Shown here: piece by piece, positions 27,227-38,509 of the stretch
How the letters are laid out: each line of letters opens with the position of its first letter
How positions within the stretch are numbered: position 1 is the stretch's first letter
NCBI GenBank assembly: GCA_900708905.1
Contig: CAADRB010000023.1
Coordinates: 294,295-358,294 of the forward strand
Direction: 5' to 3'
From: Hymenolepis diminuta
Lineage: Eukaryota > Platyhelminthes > Cestoda > Cyclophyllidea > Hymenolepididae
Length of the DNA stretch: 64,000 nucleotides
Notes under the pieces: model-generated
Databases searched by the model: none
Seen by the model: only the letters and a program-made list of their open reading frames with translations
Told to the model about the DNA's origin: nothing
Translations under genes and position numbers: made by a program

Positions 27227-29319
27227 ATGGATATAAATGACCGTATTTCCTATGCAGACCATTTGAGAACGTATCCAGTGGAAAAGTTTGATAGAGACAC
27301 AAACGTATTCCCTTACTATGTCAATTTCAAAAAGAACGATGTTGTTGTCCGTGTGCCCATCGCCATGGATCCCAACAGCTATAAATGTGCTCAAGAAAAT
27401 TCACCGCAATTTCTTCGCAAATTGAAAGAAGAGTTATTATCAAGATATGCTGGACCATCCAAAGAAAGGTCTTCTTATCTGTCAAAACTCTCCAAGAATA
27501 AGTTGTATATCTTAATTTCTGACGCAGATCATAAGGTTATTTTTACATTTATTGCTTTTGCTCTCATTTTTTACCTTATGTGGTAAATATATACTGTTTT
27601 GTAGGATTTATCTGCAACTTCTCTTCAGAAGTCTCCAGAATCCACATCTGTTATAGATCAGATTATTTCATTTCGCAATGAGTTCAGGAAACTTCGTTGT
27701 TTTTATGGTAATTTGTAAATTGAATAATTACTTCATCCTTTGTGATAGGTCTCAGTTACGATGACGTATCTGAATCGATCGCCCGTTGTTATGAAACTCA
27801 GTTATCTAATCACATGCTCTTCAGATTGGAGATGTGTGCTCTTACCGCTTGGAAGCATTCTGTAGAAGTTGAACTTATTCGACGGTGGATGGCGGACATG
27901 AAATCTCCAAAATCAAGAGCCCGACTTTTTTCCCCTTCGAAATTGAAACGATCCCTTCTTATTAAATATGTAAGCTCTAATCATACTTAAACATTTTTCA
28001 TTTCATTAACTTTTAAGTTATCAAGGATGGTATTGCAAATTTTATGAAGATTACGGATCTATAGTTCAACCGGGCAGATTTTTTCCTGACCCCCTTGTAT
28101 GCTATCTTTAGACAGTTCGAGTACATGATTCCTCTTTTTCTTTTATTTATAATTTCTCTTTATGTATGTGTATTAACGACCAGGATCCATTAATTAGTTT
28201 GCTGTTGGTTTCTGGAAGGTATCTTCTCACAAATGCTTTTTAAGAGCTCACGATCTGCAAGCATTTTCCAAATGTTTCTAGCTCACTGAAGGAAAAAAGC
28301 TTTCCAGTCCCATTTGGAGGTGCTTACTGTCCTTGATTTTGCATAGGAAAGGTATCCTGAAGTGAATCTTACGGAGAATTCAAACTCTACCGCCTCCGTT
28401 GTTGACCATTTTTAAACAGTGTTGATGAACACATCACTGGATCTTCTCCGATGGCCATTAATCTTGTGGCCCTTGGCTTGGGAGACATGCACGTTGACCA
28501 CCGTGCCACTTTTTTCTGACATCTGTTATTGGTAGAGGAAATTAGCAAATTTGCAAATCTTTTTTTTTGGTTGCCTATCCGTAAGTTTTTGAGATTTTTA
28601 TTCCTTCTCGCTACCAATTATAAACATTCTTCAACTCATTATTTTTTTTCTGATTGCTGGATGTCCTTTCTATCGGTATAGCTATGGTCTCCACTTATTT
28701 AGATTGCATCTTTGATTTCTAAATGGCCTTGACTTTACTCTTTTATCCTTTATTTATCATACATGAACCTTTTTGACGAAATAATCTTCCACAAAATTGA
28801 TATCTAGTAATGGCACAGCAATCAACTGAGTCAGAGGTATGATGCTGATAGTCATCCACTTCCCGTTTCTAATTAACAAGGGACGTTGTAGAATGGGTGT
28901 TTATTATTAAAGCGGCTCCCGAATATTCCTCCCTGAATCAAATTTATTTTCAATTATTTTCTTAGTAGGATTGGAGAGATTTAACTCAATTAAAGTGATT
29001 GTAATAACCTTTTCTGCGGTCCATTAATAGAGTGATTTGATTATTATTATTTTTCTTTCTTTAGGATACACTTGCTTTAAAGTCTATAACATTTACTAAA
29101 GCACAAGAAGCAAAACTGGAAAAACTTTACCGACGAGTAAGTCCCGTAATATAGATTCCCACAGTTTTTACTATGACTTCTAATTCACATCCGATATATC
29201 TTTTTTAGAATAAAAGTCCTGATAAAGATGAGTTGCGCCAATTAAAGGAAGAGTTAGGAATAAATGTTTGGAAGATTCGACAGTGGTTAAAGTGGCGAGC
29301 CCTTCGTGATAGAGAATAA
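27227..29319 (+). CDS. Divergent homeodomain-like protein, five exons, 271 aa
   Basis: Exons, by GT-AG junctions that keep the frame: 27227-27535, 27605-27707, 27749-27969, 29065-29136 and 29209-29319 (stop TAA). Introns are 69, 41, 1095 and 72 bp. The product is 271 residues. Residues about 217-271 align with a homeodomain: helix 1 (FTKAQEAKLEKLYRR), helix 2 (DKDELRQLKEELG) and a helix 3 with WKIRQWLKWRALRDRE. An intron falls between helices 1 and 2. Trp48 is kept and position 50 is Lys, but canonical Phe49, Asn51 and Arg53 are Leu, Trp and Ala. Asn51 is the near-invariant DNA-contact residue, so DNA binding may be altered or lost. The first 210 residues match no domain I know. A pyrimidine-rich AG stretch (attgtggtag) lies 11 bases before the ATG and could be a splice or trans-splice acceptor. 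Sequence-specific DNA or protein binding in the nucleus is inferred only from the fold. Confidence 0.75.
27970..29064 (+). other. Large third intron of the homeodomain-like gene
   Basis: This 1095-bp intron starts with gtaagc and ends with a pyrimidine-rich ttctttctttag. It is much longer than its neighbours (41-72 bp). A 76-codon basic frame on the minus strand (28387-28617) lies within it, in somewhat GC-richer DNA, which suggests an old insertion. No transposon protein motif is recognisable. Confidence 0.6.
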
Positions 29320-29324
29320 TATGT

Positions 29325-30390
29325 TGATATTCTCTGTGATTTGTATATAATATATCTTTTTTTAATTTTGGCTTCGTTTAAATGATATTAGGGGTTTTGT
29401 TGTGATACATTTTAACTGACAGAACTCATCTTGCCCCAAATGAAAGTGGGCTTAACGGGCGTAGGAACGGAACTTAACTGAGGTGTATTGGAAGCTCCGT
29501 GAATTTGGATTTTTCGGAAAAGTTAGTCAAATGGGATGTTGACTTATTTAATCCATGTCCCATAGACAATGAAGGGAAATGGCTGCGACAAACATTGGAG
29601 GGTCTCAACTCAAGAGTGAGGACTTTTGACTCCTCCGTATAGTGGATACTGGGCTGTTTTGTGGCGTCCAGATTCATTGTATACTGGTGTATACCTTAAG
29701 TTGAAAAGTATCAGAAAAATAATTTGGAGAATGATTACTCCCAAACCTCCCTTCTTTCCTTTCTTCATTAGCAGACATCAATGCCCTATCATGCATGTTC
29801 ATCCATAGTTTGTGGTATATCGAACCATATGCTTAAGTAATGTCCTTTAAGATGGTACAGATAAGCTCTAAACAGTAGATTAGGGCAATCGTTGTCAGGT
29901 TTAATCAAACGGATATATCAGTGCAGAAAACAGAGATAATAATTTAACTATTTATGAAGTTGTGTCTTTGTCCTTGCAAAGGAACAAGGAATCGATTAGT
30001 TTAGGCGAAGTTTCATCAATAGTCCATTTGAAAGAAGTCAGGGCATTTGCAAATGTACCGAGTGAGAATAATACCATCAATGCTGGTCGAGTGTGTATTA
30101 ATTTGCTTCATTTTTCTCCTTTATTTTCCAGATGGAAACTGATAGGAGTCCGACACAACGAAGGTCATAACCGCGGTGTTTATGTTATGTCTCGGAATAT
30201 TCAATTCACACATTGTCACTAAATCGCCGGCTCATCCTTATCAAGACGGGGCGAACATCGCTCTTGGTAGCCTTTATCGGTCAAGTTCTGTTTCGATGTC
30301 CTAACATCAACAATATGAAGTCAAATTACACTTCTATATAACATCCTTGTTTGATTAGGAGTGTCTTGGGTTAACTTCATTCTGTCTTAA
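29325..30390. other. Intergenic, probably decayed mobile DNA
   Basis: The stretch at 29410-29700 is GC-richer than background and has interrupted frames on both strands with no family motif. The frame at 29962-30222 (plus) contains an acceptor-like tttattttccag at about 30132 but no matching donor chain. No gene is supported. Confidence 0.35.
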
Positions 30391-30394
30391 CCTC

Positions 30395-30510
30395 TCTAGT
30401 CTGAGTCGACTCTAGTCTAGCGATATCTGATAGGCAGATATATAATGGCAGTAGAACTAGTTTTGCTGGCATAATAGGGGCATAGATAAGACGTGCTTTA
30501 CAAAAGAAAC
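30395..30510 (+). repeat. Dispersed repeat family C, copy 1
   Basis: The words ctctctag, ctagcgatatctg, gcagatatat and, further on, a tttcacaaa/tttacaaaa motif occur in the same order at 46676-46790. A short piece around 30133-30152 (gatggaaactgataggagtc) has an inverted, imperfect partner near 31145-31160, so the element may be larger or nested. Confidence 0.4.
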
Positions 30511-30519
30511 AATATTTGA

Positions 30520-31496
30520 TAAAACTAGTAAACATCATATAGATACTTCAGATAGTACTTTGTTTATTTCAATATTTTACGAAAATTTGGTTACATTTTT
30601 AATCTTGTGTTAGGAATTTTTTATCTAGGTTGATGGACTTTGCTTATTATAGTCACCTAATTTCTACTAAAAGAGGCAAAATTTAACTTTGTATGATAAA
30701 ACGGACTGGTAGTGAGAAGTCTGGCAATTGTGAATTTGTTTAAAATAAACAGGACTTATGCAGATTTCGGTAAGTAGCAAAGCTGAATTCCAAATGTTAA
30801 TGATAATCGGTCTATCAAGATTGGCTTTGCATTTAGAATAGTTATCTTCACGTAGGAAAAAAAATGATTAAATTTCAAAAAATCGTGAAACAAACTTGAT
30901 TGACTGATACTAGGGTGGTTTGTTGAAAAACGGAACTGCCAATAATCGGCGAGATCTTATTTCATCCACAAATTAGCATAATTCGCAAACTTCTAGACCT
31001 TTAACAGACACAATATTTCTCTCTTGTAAATTCCTTAATCACGAACGTTTTTTACCCCTAAAAGTCCGACTCTGTGTCTATTAATACTCCATATACAATT
31101 TTGTTCATGATTCAAACCCTACGTCCCAGTTTCCACCTCACAGCTGACGGACTCCTATCAGGCAAATAATGATAAGTGCTAGTTCTAGCAGAGAAGCAGA
31201 GCCTGCAACTTTACTGAGCCTGTTGTCTTATTACTATATGTAACTCTGCATCTGGTGACCCTCGCCATATTCTTCTTAATGTGTTAAAAATTTATCATCC
31301 TCTTTGACCTTTGCTGATATGTAGGAGTTAACGATTTTATTTTCAAATGTCCATTCTCTAAAATTTAATCTGATATCTTACAAATTTAATTGCATTTAAA
31401 CTTCAAAATACCAGTTGTAAATTTTTTATTGATTCTGAACTTTCTAAGGGAAAAATTGATAAACTGCCTTCGTGAAATATTACTAAAGGACTTATG
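30520..31496. other. AT-rich intergenic spacer
   Basis: No coding signal was seen. A partial inverted match to about 30140 is noted under family C. Confidence 0.35.
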
Positions 31497-31500
31497 CAAG

Positions 31501-31527
31501 ATATATATATATATATATATATATATA
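31501..31527. repeat. (AT)n microsatellite
   Basis: A perfect run of about 13 AT units, ending in acac. It lies about 235 bp upstream of the kinase gene start and is likely length-polymorphic. Confidence 0.9.
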
Positions 31528-31761
31528 CACCAGAAATCAAAACCATTAACGATTATAGGTAAGGTAGTTAAATTTTGTTCAAAAATATTATCCAGCTGTT
31601 GTTTTCTGATTGAATCAAATATTTATATTAAATTTACTCAGGTAGAGCCTTAATTAATATATAATCAAATGCAAATAAAAAATTCTATGAAATTTACTGA
31701 GATATATGTGTATTGCTGTGATATAAGTATTTGAAAGTATTAAGCAAATTGAAAAGAAGCA

Positions 31762-32928
31762 ATGGATACAAAACCTTTTGAACCTGAAAAATTCCTTGGT
31801 AACGGATGTTTAGGATTTGTTTATTCAGTAATTTCTCAACACCAACATGACCGGAACAAGCTCTATGCATTGAAACGCTTTTCCATGGAACGTCCGACAG
31901 CACTCATTTATGCTTTAAAGGAGTATAATGCGCTTAAGAAGCTATCATTGGATTCCGATCCTTCACCTTTCGTACCAAAACTATTCTACGCCTTCACAAT
32001 TGATGTTTCTCCTGTTTTAGTGCTTAATCAGGCGAGTGGAATTACTCTATATGATATTATTGACATACATGGTCCTCTGAAAATTCAGCATGCTCGATTT
32101 TATTTATCGGAAGTAATGTGTGGTCTAAAGTACTTGCATTATCGAAACATTGTGCATATGGAGTGTAAACCAGATAATATTCTGATTTCTCAATTAGGAC
32201 ATGTAATCTTATCTGACTTTGATCGATCCTACGATTTATCCAACAAGATCCCAAATGATCATGATTTTCTTGTAGCTCACTATTATGCTGCTCCGGAAAT
32301 TGCATGCAAGATGATGATAACACCCCAAGCAGACGTCTGGACGCTTGGTGTTTTAATGACAGACTTAATCGGCAAAAAAATAAGATCTGGAGGTGATAAG
32401 GGTAAATCAGTGCTGAGCAAAGCAATGGGAGGAACTTGGAACATCAAACGCTTCTCCAGGCTAAGTGAGGATCTAAGAGACTTTTTCAATAAGGTTTTTA
32501 CTTATAGTTATGTTTTACGGCCAAATATCTCGGAAGTCCAAAAACTCACCTTTTTCAAGAACGTTAATTGGGAAGATGTTGAGTCGCTTTACTGTAAGCC
32601 ACCTTTCTCAGGCCAGCAATTGAAGGTAGTCTCCAGAAAATTAGACATTCATTTTGATCCCTACGACACAGGCCTATTAGGAACTCTGTATGACAAACGA
32701 GTCCCAATTGTTGTGAACGGAAGATTACAATATGAATATGACAATAATGGTGATCCATATGTTGTAATGATAGAACCCCAGATTTCGAGAGCCACTGAAA
32801 TCGGCTATACGCCAGCGAATGCTATCAACAATTTGAGGAAATTCAATTTTATCCACCCTAGTTTAAACTGTTATCGCTTACTATCAGATGGTAAAATCAC
32901 AAATAAATATACTGTAGATCAAGATTGA
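31762..32928 (+). CDS. Intronless AGC-type protein kinase-like gene with altered catalytic motifs, 388 aa
   Basis: A single open frame encodes a kinase fold at residues about 8-267. Visible landmarks are the glycine loop GNGCLG (13-18), the ATP lysine in YALK (Lys38), a candidate helix-C Glu54, the catalytic loop as HMECKPDN (132-139), the magnesium motif as SDFD (151-154), AAPE (176-179) and DVWTLG (191-196). The region after the lobe (FFKNVNWEDVESLYCKPPF) is typical of the AGC group, which includes S6K, RSK and SGK. The usual HRD is HME, so the catalytic Asp is Glu134, and DFG is DFD. Weak activity or a pseudokinase role is therefore likely. About 120 further residues carry no motif I know. 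Absence of introns, in a region where other genes have many, suggests a retrocopy that has stayed open. The ATG at 31762 is the first in frame with the fold. Confidence 0.85.
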   Translation: MDTKPFEPEKFLGNGCLGFVYSVISQHQHDRNKLYALKRFSMERPTALIYALKEYNALKKLSLDSDPSPFVPKLFYAFTIDVSPVLVLNQASGITLYDIIDIHGPLKIQHARFYLSEVMCGLKYLHYRNIVHMECKPDNILISQLGHVILSDFDRSYDLSNKIPNDHDFLVAHYYAAPEIACKMMITPQADVWTLGVLMTDLIGKKIRSGGDKGKSVLSKAMGGTWNIKRFSRLSEDLRDFFNKVFTYSYVLRPNISEVQKLTFFKNVNWEDVESLYCKPPFSGQQLKVVSRKLDIHFDPYDTGLLGTLYDKRVPIVVNGRLQYEYDNNGDPYVVMIEPQISRATEIGYTPANAINNLRKFNFIHPSLNCYRLLSDGKITNKYTVDQD

Positions 32929-32945
32929 TTGAAATTAATTTTACG

Positions 32946-32951
32946 AATAAA
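32946..32951 (+). terminator. Polyadenylation signal AATAAA of the kinase gene
   Basis: The hexamer aataaa begins 18 bases after the kinase stop codon, a plausible position for a compact 3' untranslated region. Confidence 0.6.
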
Positions 32952-33239
32952 TCCGGTTTACAGTATGATAATGAATTTCGAATTTTCCTATGTTTTAGTG
33001 GTGGTAGAATGACTACTTAAGTTTAAAGTAAAGTAGATGTTTCGAGAATTATCTGACAAATATATTGGGGCTTAATAAATTACAAATAAGTAGTCATTGT
33101 GCAAAGATATTGAGAAAGAATATGATTAAAATTCAGTTTTAAATTCAAACTATCTGTGCTTGTGCTATCTCATCATTACCAAAGTTGTGAAATTGTAAGC
33201 AATTCATTCAAATGTAAATAAATAGCCATAATTTGAACT

Positions 33240-33610
33240 TTTTCATCTCTGCCGCCTTAAAATGGTAAACGCTGATACATCAATTGCCTTCTCAACCATT
33301 GGAAGACAACATGGATTGAAGCGACAAGACTGACACTTCCTGATTAAAATGCCGATTAATAAGCGCTTAACATGGCAGAAAAAAATTCGCCACAAATCAG
33401 AAGACGTATTTTGAAATTTGAATTTTGGAATGTAAGCCACATGGTTAGTAAATATTCTTCAACCGAATCCAAAAATTAAAGGAAGTGAGATTCTTCGATA
33501 TCTTGAAATTGCTCTCACAATGTTTCTGATCCCTTCCCTTTTGCCATTCATTGGACTTTCCTTTATCCGAAGTCAGCTGCCTCAAAAAATTAAAATTGTA
33601 AATATCTTTT
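33240..33610 (+). repeat. Dispersed repeat family B, copy 2
   Basis: Ordered matches to 13790-14190 include tctcaacca, gcgacaagac, cacttcctgatta, gaatttgaattttgga and ttgctctcac with gatcccttccctt. The frames at 33243-33440 and 33520-33705 are shadows of this repeat. Confidence 0.4.
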
Positions 33611-33734
33611 GGCTAATAATACTGTTTTACTCTTATTTACAACAAACTCTGAACGAAGTTCCTCTCGTGGCAAGACCGATTGGCATAATTAAAAAACCAG
33701 CCTAAAAACACAGGTGATGGGAACTAAGAAATTA

Positions 33735-33975
33735 ATCAGTAATCCAGGGGACGATTCATGAAATTTCGGAATTTGAAGCGATGAAGTAGCCGATAAGTGG
33801 ATACTCAACAATTAAAGATAGAAAATAAACTGAAGCAACTCTTTTGATCCTCACTTTCAAACCCCTAACCTTATTCCCTATTAACCTTTACTTACTGGAT
33901 TACACTTGCTTTCCCACAGCAAAAAAAATTGTAAAATGCTTACCATCGCTGTGGGTTATAATAATAATAGTATTA
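33735..33975 (+). repeat. Dispersed repeat family B, copy 3 (3' half)
   Basis: It begins at about the middle of the family (gaatttgaagcgatgaagta) and continues through gatcctcac, a pyrimidine-rich stretch with ccctaaccttattccc, cacttgctttcccaca and a 3' end tgtaaaatgcttacc-gtgggttataa that parallels the end of copy 1. Confidence 0.4.
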
Positions 33976-34880
33976 TAAGAGGGAGATAACACACACCAAG
34001 AAGTAATTATTATCAGTTTTTATTTTGCGGAAGACAAACTGGGACAATATTTCATATTCTCTATTTCTCTTTTACGGTATCTTCTCAAATTCACTTAGAC
34101 TTTGATGATTTTTGAAATAATAAACGTCAATATTTCACAAACATGACAACAATATTATTATTCTTTAATAAAATACATGATGACAAATAGCCGCTGGTAT
34201 GAAATAAAATACAAGTAGGATGTTATTATTGAATGCTTAATTGGATGATATTATAACGGACACAGTAGTCTAAGCCAGTAACCTCACCAACCAATAGAGA
34301 AGCACTTGTCGGTAAGCGGACCAACAGGGACGTACAGAAGACCAATAAGAAAATTGTGGTTGAGATTTATTCAACTAAAATTGCATAGTTCCTTCCTCTC
34401 TGTTGAACCCTTTAATATTCCCTAACGCACCTTTCCATTCTTCTTACTCTAAGAGATTTGGCTGTCCTTTCATTCTATCTTGTCTTATCTTATTTAGACA
34501 GTTGCAAAGTACGCAACCTGTGGATACGTAAATAAATGTAAGTGCAAGATATTCCAACTAAAGCAATTAGAAAACGGGAACTATTAATTAGTAAATAGAT
34601 TAACAACTTTATACCAGTCTGGAAATAATCGATTACACTACTATAGATGGGGCGCAGTAACGAATCAGGCTCTATATACCGTTGGAGAAGGTCATGTTGG
34701 TTTGGGTCACTGTTAGACAACAAAGCAAAAGTGTCACAAATTATGATATTCGGATAACATACAATTCAAATTCTGACTAAAATTGTAAAATTCAACGAAA
34801 ACTCTAGCTGTCCTTCCTGGTCTCGTTTAATAAATTTCGTGAAGAGGAGGCCCTACTGGATGTATCAGTAATTTTAAGCA
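33976..34880. other. Intergenic spacer, nothing recognised
   Basis: A 77-codon minus-strand frame (34490-34723) is open but featureless. No repeat match was found. Confidence 0.35.
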
Positions 34881-34899
34881 ATAAAGTTCGAATTTTTTA

Positions 34900-36843
34900 C
34901 TATTAATACAGACAAATGAAAAAATGATAATTCCAATATTTTTTATCAAGGTAAGTTTTTATTTATATTCTGCAAATGTTTCAAATCTTCATATCTTACT
35001 TACTGTGTGGAATATTTTCTCAAAGTGCTTCCATTAGTAGCTCGTAATTGGGATCGTTTTTGTTCATTGGCAATTGCAGTAACTCACTTCGTAAACCCAT
35101 AACCGTCTGGGGTTATGTATGAGGAAATCGACCTTTTTCACTATAATTAACTAAATAATTTCTAATTTCCTTCCTTGTTATATTATTAACATTTCTATTC
35201 TGATAAGCTCTCTGTAATTGTTCGCGCCAAACCATCATTTGATACTTTATTTTGTATAATTTGTTCATATAGCTCTTTAGAAACATGTAAATTCTCTACC
35301 TGGATAACTGGCGTGCGGATTACTTGGTAATGGAATATTAGCGGCCAATTTATCATATTTTATGTTAGGAGTACTCTTGGTGGTCATTTGTGTAGGAAGG
35401 CTTGAAATTTCAAAGGGTACCAATTGACTGATGGCAGGGATTTCGAGCGGTCTCTAATGGGGTGAATAATTGATGTTCCTTTTCCTGAAACAAAGTTTCA
35501 AACTCGTTTGCTTTTAAAGGGGGCACCCCCTCTTCAGTTTTGATCGAATAAGTTTACTCCATTTCTGCCCATATATGTTGGAGGGGGATTCCCCTTCATT
35601 TATGGGATCGTATTTTATCGTGCTTTGTTCGAAGGTAAAATTTCCCTCGCCATTTGTATGGATATTACTAATTAATGATTCTTAGTCCTCGTCCTCTTTC
35701 TAAATTAATTTGGAAATATTTTCACTATCACCGATGAATTTTCGAATCATATCTACAATATCATCTTTAATTTTTTTGGACTGTGAGAAAGGTACTTCAT
35801 TAGATGTTTCAGCAATTGTTTCCATTGCATTTGCAGTATTATTTGCGATTGTTCCAGATGCAATGACGCTAGTAATGCCTATAACCACCTAGATCTCCAC
35901 CTAGAAAACCATATCATGCTTCTGCTTTCTTTTCATTGTCCTCATTCTTTACCTTTTTGACTGGAGGTATCTCCATTTCTATTCTCCTGGCTCCTGTTTG
36001 ATAGGCATTCCATACCAGTTAAGCAAGTGCCTTTCAGGAAGTGGTTGTTTTGAGATAGACGTTAAAAATGGTGCTGGACTTTTTCTATCCGAATACCTGT
36101 TATAGGTACAGCAAATGGGGACCTCGGCTCTTTGTTTGGCTACCTCTCGCCATTGTACGCCGACTTGTGAGTTAAATGGAATAACTTCTTCGATCATGAA
36201 CTCTTTGAACAAGTCTTCGAACTGAGTGACACCACGGCGTTTGATTTCTTTCAATAAATTTAGACATTTCTGCATTCTTGTCTGCTCACCGTTAAGGACA
36301 TTACTTGTGATCTTTTCTGATTTGAAAACAACCTGTAGTGGGTTCCAACATATCCAGCATATCCTTGGCCAACATCATTTCTTCAACCAATTCATACTCC
36401 ACTTCTTTAACCTAGTCCCGATGTTTGAAATATTGGAGTAGTCGAAAAATATTCTTTACTGGCTGCCTTGTGTTTTTGATGGCAAACCATTCCCATTGCG
36501 GGACAAGACAATTAGCCAGTAGTCTTTCGAATTTTCTGTTTACGTTGGCATTCGTCTGGAACACGACGTGCTCAACATACAGACAACTTTTGTTGGTGGG
36601 AAATTTGCCATAGTTTCGTACGACTAAAGTGTAGTGGTATCTGACGAAAGGACATCCAGTTCCCATATTGGGAATTTTATCCAATGGCTGGACATTTTGA
36701 GCAACTATTCGAGCAGATAGCGGATCCTGTGACCCTTTTCTCACGTTTCCCAGTCTCTGGGAAGAGAGGAAGAGCTCGTACTCCAAGCTCCTCATTAAAG
36801 GAGTTTGTTCCAGCAATGCTTGGACTATCGAATCCGTCGCCAT
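34900..36843 (-). pseudogene. Decayed multi-ORF element of unknown origin, possibly viral or selfish DNA
   Basis: Three consecutive minus-strand frames are visible: 36843-36412 (143 codons, starting with ATG), 36275-35979 (98 codons) and 35888-35700 (62 codons), with further shorter protein-like frames down to about 35000. The first frame ends at an amber stop at about 36412, after which the same frame stays open for about 36 codons. A one-base shift near 36320 is then needed to reach the second frame. Later segments carry several stops and at least two more shifts. Codon composition is richer in G+C and less background-like than the flanks. The first two frames look like parts of one broken protein of roughly 290 residues, and the later frames like parts of a second. 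I do not recognise either. Compact tandem genes with no introns would suit an old integrated DNA virus or a large DNA transposon. That remains inference. Confidence 0.45.
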
Positions 36844-36921
36844 TAGTTCAGAAAGGGGAGTGTAATCTATCCATTGCTGTTGTTCATCCGCCTTAGATAG
36901 TCTGTGTGAGTCAGATTGGCT

Positions 36922-36930
36922 GTTTATATA
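36922..36930 (-). promoter_or_regulatory. TATA-like box upstream of the decayed element
   Basis: On the minus strand the sequence reads tatataaac about 80 bases upstream of the first ATG at 36843, a sensible distance for a core promoter with a short leader. The AT-rich genome makes chance matches common, but the surroundings here are less AT-rich. Confidence 0.35.
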
Positions 36931-36950
36931 GTTTTTTAGATTTCGCGTTG

Positions 36951-36968
36951 TTGGTTACTGTTAACCAA
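36951..36968. repeat. Perfect 7-bp inverted repeat (small hairpin)
   Basis: ttggtta and taaccaa face each other across a 4-base loop. It sits between the TATA-like box and a second hairpin at 37086-37125, near the upstream boundary of the decayed element. Confidence 0.5.
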
Positions 36969-37085
36969 TCATATACATTATCCATTCATTATTGGCCAAT
37001 CAGACGGCTCTTCATCATAGTTGATTAATGCTTCTAGAACCACCACTCCACTCCCTAAAGCCATTCGTTGCTCCTCCACTCCTAC

Positions 37086-37125
37086 CCCCGGTGCCGAGTT
37101 CGTCCGCAACCGTTAAACACCGGGG
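37086..37125. repeat. GC-rich inverted repeat at element boundary
   Basis: ccccggtg (37086-37093) and caccgggg (37118-37125) can pair perfectly over 8 bp around a 24-base loop. The surrounding 60 bases are the most GC-rich of this neighbourhood. Terminal hairpins of this sort would be expected at the end of some integrated single-stranded DNA viruses, but a matching partner at the other end (near 34900) was not found. Confidence 0.4.
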
Positions 37126-37149
37126 ACGGGACCGAGCGTCATGGGGTGA

Positions 37150-37990
37150 GAGGGTATCCCATGGCATTGAAGTGTGTTAATAAGTATTCAGATTCATATG
37201 TTGTTAAATTAATATAATGAACATATCATTGGACAAGAATTTTCTCAGTGACAAAGAGGACGAATAATGAAATACGGATGCTACTATGGTTCTTGATAAG
37301 AATCGAAATGTAAACAGTTTGGCAGAATCGGTTGACTAACTGTCCATGTTCAATTACATATATGAATTTATTGCTGGACAATCGATGGATAAGATATTCG
37401 GCCATTTTCGTGACCTAAAATTCAGGTTCTTATTACTGGAGTATGTTCTTTAATTAGCTGCATGAATTCCTATGATCATTTTTTCCCTTTTTATGCCATC
37501 TGATCGTCTATTAGAATTGGTCAAAATGATCTAATCTAAATCGAATTATGGGTAATTAAAAGTAGTTATTTTTTGATAGAGTAGCATTAGTAACCCATTG
37601 TGAATTCACTATTACAACAGTTGTACTTTCCTAGCCCTCCTGAAATCTTTAAATTAATCGTCAACTGAATTTTTATGCAAAATGCGCAAATTATCAGATG
37701 AAAACTGCACTAAATTTTGTTAAAATTGATCCAATGACTAACAAGTACGTTGAAATCCCGACGCGATATGGGGAATTATTGTGAATATGGTGTTTAATGT
37801 AGCTGGATTACATTGGAATAAGAAATGAATGATTTTAGAAGATTCCATTCAAGTTAACTAATGCATTGGAACCCCAATTAAGATAATGCTACTATCTGGC
37901 CATTTTAAATGTACTTTTCATCAAAAAATAACCTGGCGCGTACTTCTTAGATCTAATGTTTTTCAATTGTAGAATCTTTTGATATGAGGT
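37150..37990. other. AT-rich spacer
   Basis: No frame above 60 codons and no repeat match was seen. Confidence 0.4.
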
Positions 37991-37994
37991 TGAA

Positions 37995-38500
37995 GAATGA
38001 ATTCCTACACATTTCCAAAATTTTCTTCTATGTCATCACCAATCACTGAAACCTAATTATCTCGGGTCTACAGTGGCGTTTAAAGTGGTTGACCCTACTG
38101 TAACCTCAGGCTCCCTACGGATAAACATCACATATCCTAAAGTGGTTTATTTTAAGTTAATTAAGTGATCCTTGAATTATCATTGAAAGATCTAATTTCG
38201 TCACGGAACCATTCCTTCTATTCAAACTATTCCCCTCCCTCTTCCTCCTTTTCTGTAGCCGTTCCGTTTTATTAGAAGTACATCTGCACTTATGTCCTCA
38301 CGCGCGTCCTCGCCGAATTGGCTCAAATAAACTGTTTTTCATTACCGCACACACACGCGCAGACATACGCCTGCCTTCTAATTGTCTTCGCTTCTCAATT
38401 CTCTCTTACCCTCTTGAATCCTTTATCGCGGTTCATTCAATACATTTTGGCTTAATCAACTCTTAGCGTTCTGTTCCACAATTGTTTTTAGCTCTTACTC
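37995..38500 (+). repeat. Dispersed repeat family A, long copy
   Basis: It aligns with 20511-20960 along its length: gaattcctacacatttcc, then accaatcactgaaacctaat, gaccctactgtaacct, cctaaagtggttta, then a pyrimidine-rich 3' part with tctcttaccctcttgaatcc and ttctgttccac. An insertion-like CA/CG-rich stretch (about 38280-38370) is extra to this copy. Confidence 0.5.
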
Positions 38501-38509
38501 AAATAGGTG

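Noticed and set aside
28387..28617. 76-codon basic minus-strand frame in intron 3 of the homeodomain-like gene
   Set aside because: No start context, motif or splice support; probably repeat-derived or chance.
32057..32758. Three minus-strand frames of 64-122 codons
   Set aside because: They are shadows of the kinase gene on the opposite strand.
36226..36896. Plus-strand frames of 62-71 codons over the decayed element
   Set aside because: They oppose the more protein-like minus-strand frames and have no independent support.
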